NCBI GenBank assembly: GCA_964016985.1
Contig: OZ024823.1
Span: forward strand, 134,002,112-134,066,111
DNA: 64,000 nucleotides
Direction: 5' to 3'
DNA from: Anodontia alba
Lineage: Eukaryota > Mollusca > Bivalvia > Lucinida > Lucinidae
Part shown: one piece after another, positions 50,427 through 60,779 of the stretch
Layout of the letters: each line of letters begins with the position of its first letter
Position numbering within the stretch: the first letter of the stretch is position 1
Translations under genes and position numbers: made by a program
Notes under the pieces: generated by a model
What the model was told of the DNA's origin: nothing
The model's input: the letters and a program-made list of their open reading frames with translations, nothing else
The model's database searches: none

Positions 50427-53400
50427 ACAAAGAAAGAAACACCTTTATTGTGTATTGCAAAATAAGCTGCTTCTTTAACAATAATTGTAATTTCCTGTCT
50501 GGCGACGCGCTCTTGCACGCTTTCCAGTTCTTCCTGACTCCACCTTTGGGTTCCAAACCAAACTGCCTTACTCTAGAATTGGACGCAACAATCCTTTATC
50601 AGCTGCTCCTTTAATGTATTGATGAAATCTCGGACTTGCTGAAGCATAACTATTTAAGGGGCAAAATTAGTATGGAAGCGAACGATCTCGTTAACTGAAT
50701 ACCCGAAAGACGCCATAATTCGATAAAAAAAAAATACAAGAAAAAACAACAACAAAACATTATATTCTATTCTATTCGTCATACGATGTTCGACTACTAT
50801 ATCAACAGTCTTAGTAGTTACTACCGCTTTAGATGGGTTCGGTATATTTCATTTATTTCATGTGTGATTAGCACAACTCCTGTATATGCGGCTCGCCAGG
50901 GCGACACACAAGAAAACAAACTTTGACCTTTCATTTATCCCGTGTTTTTTTCGCGAATATTGCCATCAGTTGCGTTAAACTGCGGCATGAAAAACTGTGT
51001 CTTGTGACATGCCGGCCCAGCTAAGAATCATATCAGTGTGCGCATTAGTCCAGTATATTTGTTGTCTGCCTGAATGTCCTGTTTCTTGGCAAGCCATACA
51101 ATACTTAGCAGATACTGCGTATTCGCAGGATTATTTGTTGCTTCGCTCGGCGCGCATGTCCTAAGATTGGCGCGCATGCACCAAGGTAAATGTTCCAGTG
51201 CAAGTTTGCTTTTACTAATCAAATTAAACTACTTATTCAAAAGTATGTACCTTAGGCCACACTTTTATGAACTGTATGTATTTTCATTAATATCATGCTT
51301 TTCTATCTCAGATCTGCACAATAGGTACCCTAGCAGTCAACACCAATGTTAACAATATGATTAAGGAACTGCCTAGTAAGTATTTCATTTTACTTAGATT
51401 TTATATTCTTATTGATTTTCACATTTAATAAATCCACAGTAAAGTTATAAATACGCATAGAAAATAACGTATAGTAGTACAACATTTTCTATGCTTATTG
51501 CATCCGAAGACACAGGCAACAACAATACCGTCATAGCCTCTTGTTAAACTGGTTGGTCCAACATAGCTCATTAACTAGTTTATAAATGTTATTGATAATT
51601 AATCCAAAACTTATCTCTTAAGAATTGGTCACAATAATTTTAATCAAAGGAATTATTGAAGTGCCCGCTAATACATGTTTTCACACTTCTACAAATTTGT
51701 TTAATATAATTGTTATTTTACACCCCACTCCCTGCATAAGAAGAACGAGGGTATATTGTTTTCATATTTTCCACCCGTTCGTTTGTCCGTCTGTCTTTAG
51801 CACTTTCGTTTACGTTCGATAACTTGAAAAAGTTGTATGGGTGTTGATGAAATATTGTATACACTTTGGTATTGACAAGTTCTAATTTGGAATTGCGACC
51901 GCCATCTTGCGACAAGTTTTCGGAGAGGTCCTTGTACCTGTCAGTCTGGGATATTCGGGAAGTTACAGCCCTTGTTTCCTGTCATTTAGTTTGTAACATT
52001 CGTGTCCGCTCGTTAATTGGAAGAAGAATTAATGGCTTTAATGAAATTTAGTGTACATTTTGGTATAGGGATTGTAGCACACTTTTTTGCGGCAAGTTTT
52101 CTGACTGTTACGTCCCTAGTTTGCCGCCTTTCTTCCGTAAAATAAAAGCCTAAAAAAAGTTTGCCTTTGGTAACAAACAACACATTACAGATAGAAAATG
52201 GTAACTCTCGTTTCCGCTTGATAAATTAAAAGGGTGAATTTCAATAAAAGTTAGTATGCACTGTGTGTTAAGAAGTTCTCGCTTGGAATTTTAGAACGCT
52301 ATTTGACAAATTTTCTGAGAGATACAAACATTGTTGTCCATGAGTCTATGGGTACCACTATCACTTCCGCTCGATTACTTGTAAAAAGAGTGAATGGGAT
52401 TTTGATAAAATTTTGTATGCATTTTGATATTGATAAATTCTCGCCTGTAACTATAGCACACCATTTTGCGACAGATTTTCTGAGGGCTATGGTCCTTGTA
52501 CCTGTCAGTCTGGGATATTCCTTTCCGCTCGATAATAATAATAGGAACTATTGGATTCCAGATAAATTTTGTACTCTTGTTCTCCAAACACTCGCAATAT
52601 ACCCGCATTTAGTCTGACACTGGCTTTCCAGCGAAGCAACGAGCTTTATAAGAACATTAGCACACCTTTTATGCGTCAATACTTTCGTGTGCCCTCATGC
52701 AACATTCTGTTCTGTCGTAATGCTTTCTTATTCCTACTTGTCTCTAATCTGATCACATGGTTGTTGTCCTTGTTACTTCAATGCGGTGACATTGAAACTA
52801 ATCCTGGACCAGACTCTGTTGAGGGCAGCACTGCTGACAGCAGTGATCTGTCAGCAACTTCCTTTGAACTACTCTCCAATCACTTAGCTATACTGCATTT
52901 GAATATCCAGTTTAATACCCAAAATGGACACTATACGAAGCGAAGCCGAGGCATACGACGTCCTAGTTTTTTTCGGAAAGCTGGCTAAATCAAAATACTA
53001 ATAGTTCTGATATACAAATCGAGCACTTTATGCCACCTTTCAGATCAGACAGACAAGGTCGCCCCGGTGGAGGAGTTGCCGTTTACGCCCGTAATTCATT
53101 ATCATGCAAACGTAGATCAGACCTGGAATTACCCGGTGTTGAATCTGTTTGAGTCCAAATCCAGGTAAAATCCAAAATGGTATTGATTGGAGGGTTCTGT
53201 AGACCCCCTAACAGCGGACAGGACTACTTCGAATTGGTTAAAGAAAGCGTAGACAGAGCATGCAATACCAACATAGCCGATGTCGTCATCACAGGCGACT
53301 TCAGCATAGACATGTCCCAGAACAATAATAACAAAATCAAGGAGCTTATGTTAGAATATAATCTAAAGCAGCTTATATCCGAGCCCACGCATTTCACCGA

Positions 53401-56118
53401 GCATTCTTCATCTGTCATTGACCTGATCCTAGTACGCAGCAATAATAACGTTCTGAGAAGTGGAGTCGCAGACCCTTTCGTAACTGACTACACTAGGTAC
53501 CACTGTCCGGTGATAGCTGTACTTAAATTTACACGCACGCATACACCATCATTTCGACGTAAGGTATGGAACTACGGACTAGCCGACTATGACAAATATA
53601 GAATGATTTTAATGGACTCCGACCTCCTACAAAAAATCGAAGTCGACGAAAACATCGACCAAAATATTCAGGTTATTTCCGACACTATAATCAAGGCTGC
53701 CGAGGAATCAATCCCCAATAAAATTGTAACAATTAAACCAGACGATCATCCGTGGATCACATGCCATATTAAAAATTTGATTAGAAAACGTAAACGCACT
53801 TACAGGCAATTTAAGAAAACGAACAATATGCACTTTTGGACGAAATACAAGCAACTACGAAATAAACACAACAATGCCGTAAGAAAATCAAAAAAGGACT
53901 ATTTTGATAAACTTGATAATCTCTTGTTTTCTGAAAATAGTAATTCCAAAATTATTTTAGAAAACCTCCAAACAACTCTTAACCTTGGACAATCTTCTAA
54001 CAACATCCCCACACTCACTATGAATCATGAAGTAGCACAGACAGACTGTCAGACAGCAGAATTGTTAAATACTTATTTTTCATCCCAGACTAAAGTTAAC
54101 GACCTAAATAAACCCTTACCCAATATCGCACCTGCACAGCATACACTCGAGTCAATTACAATCTACACCCAGGATATACTCGACGTACTGCGACATTTGG
54201 ATGTGAACAAAGCTTGCGGTCCAGATTTAATTAGTCCGCGACTTTTACGCGAAGGCGCTGACTTCTTAGCACATCCATTGTTCATTGTCTTCAATAGATC
54301 ACTACTCCAAGGTTACTTTCCACCCGCATAGAAAGATGTCAATTTACCTCCGATCCATAAAAAAGATGACAAATCACTGCCGAGCAATTACAGACCTATT
54401 TCTCTCTTGAGTTCCATAGGTAAAACAATGGAACGCTGCGTTCACAAGCATCTCTATAACTAAGTTGTATCTCACAAGTTACTAACTCCGTTCCAGTCTG
54501 GCTTCATCCAAGGCGACTCCACCACTTACCAATTATTACACACCTACCACACATTTTGTGAGGCAGTTGACAATGGCAAAGAAGTGCTAGCAGTTTTCTG
54601 CGACATCAGTAAGGCATTCGACAGAGTCTGGCACAAAGGTTTACTTCACAAACTTCGAGGTATAGGATGCTCAGAACAAGTTCTTAAATGGTTTACCAGT
54701 TACCATTCAGTACGTAGGCAACGTGTAGTTCTAAATGGTCAAATTTCTGACTGGGCACCAGTTGAAGCTGGAGTTCCCCAAGGGTCCATTTTGGGCCCAC
54801 TCTTATTTCTCATTTCTATCAACGATATTGCCCAACGCACTGGATGTTCCATTCGTCTGTTCGCAGACGACACCAGTTTGTATATTATAGTCGAATGCCC
54901 CGATCAAGCTGCAAGAATTCTAAATGCCGTTCTACGTGCTATTTCCGCCTGGCCCGTCGATTGGCTTGTTGAATTCCACGCAAAGAAGACCATGGCTATG
55001 ACACTTTCTAGGAAATCACCCCCTGTATATCACCCACCTCTCTTCTTAAACAACACAATGATACCAAGAAACCTCTACGCACAAACACTTAGGACTCACA
55101 TTCTCTAATACATGCAACTGGGCAGATCACGTGCGAACAATTTCTGAGAAGGCCTGTATACGTTTAAATCTTCTCCGGGCTCTGAAGTTCAGAGTCAGTA
55201 AAAAATCCCTTGAAAACATGTACACTGCCTTTGTCGTCCCCTTCTTGAACACAGTGACATAGTGTGGGACAACTGCTCCTTGGAAACTAAAAAGCAGTTG
55301 GATGCAATACATGTCGAGCGAGAATAATAACAGGAGCAACAAAACTCTGTAACATAGATAAAATTTACTCTGACCTGGATTGGTAGTCCCTTCAAAGCAG
55401 GCGGAACAAACACAAGCTTGTAGCGTTTTACAAAATACTGCAGGGTCAGCTCCAAACTATCTTATGAACCTTGTGCCTCCAACTGTACAAGCAACAACTA
55501 GATACAATCTCCGAAACTCTGACCACATTCAAAACTACAGAGCCAATACTAATCTCTTTCTTGATTCATTCTTTTCAGCTACTATACGAGCCTGGAACAA
55601 CTTGCCGGCTGAAACTAAAGAGGCATCAACCTTAACAATATTCAAATCGTTCCTGAACAGAAACATACAGACACCTCCCAAATACTTAATGTTGGTACAC
55701 GCTTAGGTCAGATCCTCCATGCTCGACTAAGAATGGACTGCAGTTCCCTAAACTCTGATCTCTACCGCAAACATATCATTCCCAGCCCATCTTGTCGCTG
55801 TGGAGGATTTGAAAGTGTGCAACATTTCTTCTTCAGTTGTCCTAAGTACACGGTTGCAAGGGAAAAATACTTACCGGCCGATTTACGCAGTTACTCAGTT
55901 AAAGATCTTCTGCACGGCAAAACTAACTTAACATCTCAGGAAAATGAAGCCCTTTTCTTGCAAGTACAGGATTTCATCATCAAGTCTGGAAGATTTGTAT
56001 AGCATACCCAGTCATCAGCCGTTGGCTAACGTACTAATGGCACTTCTACATATTTAACGCACAGCTTTTGATCCCATACATATTTAGGCACGGCGTCAGT
56101 CGGTCAAAATCTCTCTCT

Positions 56119-56159
<41 letters not shown>

Positions 56160-58912
56160 GTTTGCTTGTTCAAAATGTCCAACAGTTTTCATTATTAGTC
56201 ATGCCGTTCAGTTATGTTGTATACGAACTTGTTCCCAGGAGATGACATTTATTAGCATTACAGCTTACAGTGAGATCCTATTCGACATGTCTGTTTTATC
56301 GATGTAACTTTATACGAGCTTTAAAATAAATATTGTTTAAACCAAATTTTGTACACACTTTTGTACTGACAAGTTAATGCTTGTAATTGTAGCATTTGCA
56401 TCAAGTTTCAGCACGGTAGGCTCGTTCTTCCACATGTTGTCATTTTGTTCTTGTGTTTTTCAGCCCTTTTAGTATTGCGATTACCTCGCTTGGGGAAGAG
56501 TGAGCTAATCTTAGTGCTTTTCGTACGTTTGTTCGGTTTGTGCTTGCTTGGTTTTGTCGGTTTCCTCTTCCTCTTGGGGTCTGGGAAGGGCTGCAGTTTG
56601 TGATTGTAGCACTCCCTGGACTTTTCTCTTACTTTTTTGGCTGTACAAAACAGCATCATTCCAAAAGCGAGAGTCATCTGTTTTCATTTAAAAAATGCAT
56701 CTAGCTATTATTGCTATAAGTAATATTTCTACTCTGTTCTTTTGCGCTAATGTCATAAAGTTTTAGCTCATGGTGAACTTTTATGATCGCCCTGTGTCCG
56801 TCAGCCGTCGCCCGTCGTTTGTCGTCCGTGGTCAACAAATTCCTTGAAATGACATCTCATTAACCGTTTTGCCATTTCTCACCAGACCTCACACTAATGT
56901 TCCTTAGGCGGTCATCTTCTGAAATTGCTCAAACTCAAACGATTTCGCTCTGCTGCACATATTGGCTGGCAGAGCTAAAAATAAAAAACGAATCCCCTCC
57001 AAACCGCCTAACCATTTTTTACCAAATCTCATAGGAATGCTTCTTAGGTGGTTGTCCACTGAAAAACGTTGCTGCAAAGGTTCAGCTCCATAATGCACAT
57101 AATGGCCGCTAAAAATAGCAAAGCACCTTCAAATGGCATCTCCTTATAAACTGCTAAGCCGTTTTTTTTCCAAACTTCACAGAAATTTTCCTTAGATAGT
57201 CCTCTTTGGAAATTGCTTAAACGGTTCCGCTCCATTGGGCATAACGGATGCCAGTTCTAAAAAATAGAAACATTCTTCAAACGACATCTCCACGTACTCT
57301 GCCAAGCCTTTTTGCATCACAGGAATGTTCCTTAAATGGTCATTTACTGAAATTGCTTAAACGTGTCTGCTCCGTTGCACATAATTGCCGCCAGATTTAA
57401 AAATAGAAAAAACCTTCAAATGACATCTAAACTTCCAAACCGTTTAACCAAACCACAGGAATATTCCATAGATTGTCCTTTCTGGAAATTGCTGCAGAAC
57501 ATAGCTACACTATAATTGAAAATCATAATGCACATGCAAATATAACGTATCATCTGATTGATTAACATACAAATTTTGCGGAAGTATATTCTGCGATCTA
57601 CTATCGGAAATCCGACATCAATTCTGTTATGTCGCTTTCCATTGGCTGGTTAAACGTAGCTTGGAGCGATTCCATGTTGGTCAAAATTGTACAATTTGAA
57701 AGAAACAAATATTGAAAGGTGCATTAGTATGGGGACAACTGCAGTGAAACTTTTCATTTGGGGAGGTATGTCGTCGGTTTTATGGTCGCAAATTCCGTTT
57801 TACGGCTGCGTATCAGCGGAGCCGTAAAACAGAATTTGCGGCCATAAAACGACAAATCGTCTCCCCAAATGACAATTTTTAAAGACAGTTATCCATTTAT
57901 TGTCGAACTAAACTTAATACGACATCTTTCTGACCCTTACAGTGATGGTGATACTGGCCAACGATTTCCTCTTAGATTACAGGCTGACCATGGATCCAGT
58001 ATACACTGCGGACTACTTTGAGACATACCATAAGGTATGAGATTTTAGCACTTTAACGACAACCAATGTAAAGATAAAATTCAATGTAGAGGTTCCGGTG
58101 CCACTTTCCATTTGCGCTATAGTGGTGTGCATATATTCTTATTCTGATCGCTGAAAATTGCAAGCTACTAGAAACATTATTTCATGACTCACAGAAGAAA
58201 TTGTTTAAATTAACTGTGACAAAATGCGACAAAATGATACATAGACACGTATACATTTGTTATTTTGAGGGAAAACAGTTTCATGCAAAGTTGATAAGAA
58301 ACCGTTCAAACACTTGTTCCTGACAAAATGACATGAATTTTCAATACATGTTTGCATTTTTATTCATTTGTTTTTCATGATAGACAGTATCTTCCGTAAT
58401 TCAGGTCGATTGTATCTTCAATATTTAGGTCGATTTTTACAATCGACCCAAAGTATACATACACCAAACTTTCCTTACGATTGTTTTTCACGTGATTATC
58501 ATTGACCAATGAAATCAAACCGGGCGTTAGACGGACCAGCCAATTGTTTACGATATGAAACCGACAACCTATTGTCTCAATTCCCAAACAACTTTTCATA
58601 TATACGTATGTGTTTTAGAGATGATGATATGGTCAACGTATGAGAGTATTGTTCGTATAAATTGAAAATATATTTTATTTGTTTGCTACACGAATAAAAA
58701 TCAAAATTTTGTTTGCCCAGTGGATATCAAGCTATGCTGGGCCAGTGCGAATCATTAGGCTGTAATATTCTAAGTCCACGTACAGAACCATTTTTCATGC
58801 CCACCCTCAGAGACAATCGGCAAATAAGCAAATCACAATAGTTACGTTTTAAAATATACATTTTTTTGGTTTGTTTTTCATTAATTTATTATCTATCTAT
58901 TTTTATTTTATT

Positions 58913-58943
<31 letters not shown>

Positions 58944-60680
58944 TTTTTGCCTTATTATGAAACTTTATATGTGAAGTAAAACATATCTTTCCGAGCAAAT
59001 CTTCGAACTTAAGCCATTTGTTTGAATCCAACCAAAATTGCACATCTGCTATGACCGTGATACAGAAAATAAAACGTTTTGGTAATTTTAAACACTAGTT
59101 AGTTATGACAAATTGTTCTTTCTTGGTGAGATGATGGAAAATGGTTATCCATAAAAATAAAGCAAGAAACATTCATGTTTTCGAGCACTTGAGTTATTTG
59201 CCATTCACCTTAGCTGTTGTTGGGACGTAAAACACACACACGCACACAAACAAACAAACACACAAACACACACACACACACACACACACACATTTATCAT
59301 TCAAAAGTGCATTAATCAAATAGCAATTAGCTGATCAAAATAGTTGCAAATTTTGCAAGTATTCCGACCAATTATTTGCTATCTGATGTTAGTTTCAAAG
59401 ATATAAAAATATGTAAAGCAAATAAAAGCACTTGTTATTTCACTAAATGACGAGTTTATTGAAATAATAAGATAAAAAAAGAGATTCTAAGAATCTGTGA
59501 ATAAATATTTGAACAGTATTTCAATAGAAAAATTTCAGAAGGAAATGCCCTTGAGAGCAATGAGCACACAGATAAAGAATTAAAACAGCTGAAACGTTGA
59601 AAAAATTCTAGACCAAGCTAGTTTTGGCTAATTAGACCTCATCAGTGACCGTCTTATATCATCACGGAAACATACCTATATAATTTTGACCCCCTTAAAC
59701 CCAACTTTCATATAGTAAAACTGGGGTTTACAGGGGTATACATTATTTTTCTTATTTCTGCTCAAAACATAGATTGTGGGTACTCGTTAGAACCGCCTCG
59801 GCGAGGCGGTTCTAACGAGTATCCACAATCTATGATTTGAGCAGAAACATGAAAAATATCAGAGTTTTTATCTGAAAACTTTCAGTTTTTGTTGGTGAAA
59901 TTTTCAATATATTTGAGTAGGTGTGTTTCCGTAATGTTTTTTTTTTTTTTTTTTTTTTCAAATCCGGAATGGGCTCAGTGATCACAAAGGACAAAAATAT
60001 AATCTGAACGATAATAACTCCTTAATTTATTAATTGGCTTTTATAACTACAGAAAACTGGCATTGTAAATTTGGCAAACTACAAATCCATTGCTTTCAAT
60101 CGTCACGTAGCGACCGTGAAACATTTCGCCGTACATCATTGTGCTGATCTTTGTAATCATGTTGCCCATTTCGAGATTTTCAGAAAAAAAAAAAACTATT
60201 TTAGGTTCACTGGTGAGACTTGATTGGCAGAAGTTGGCTATCTGACACAAAAATTTCGACACTTGAGCTGTTTTTATTGTGTGTGTGTTCATTGCCCTAA
60301 AGGGTCATTCCCTATAGAATCTATTGATCTTCACTAAGATTCCATGTGGTGGCCATAAAACGTCTTCCCGTTCTTCACTATAATATAGTTTATATTTCTT
60401 GTCCTTTGTGATCACTGAGCCCAATCCGGGTTTTTTGACCAAGTTTGTAGGGTCACTGATGAGGCCTGATTGACCGAAAATGATAGTTTAGCCCAGACAA
60501 CTTCGACACTTAAGGTGTTGTCATTTTGCATGTTCTGTCATTGCTTTCAAGGATCTTTCCTTTTAGTCTCGATTTTCTTCACTTTATCTGGTGTAAGTGC
60601 TATGCGGCAACCGTAAAACGTCTCCAGGTACGTAACTAGAATGTAGTTCATATCTTCTTGTCATTTATGATCACTGAGGT

Positions 60681-60779
<99 letters not shown>

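Larger units (their letters stand above)
52570..56060 (+). mobile_element. near-full-length CR1-like LINE, decayed
   Basis: Protein similarity covers an N-terminal leader with a 2A motif, an AP-endonuclease ([49 protein letters not shown]), a complete reverse transcriptase and a C-terminal CRCG...FFSCPKY region ending at 56002. It lies in BPI intron 6 in the same orientation as the gene, and it splits a tandem array whose units occur on both sides. The exact ends and target duplication were not resolved. Confidence 0.9.
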
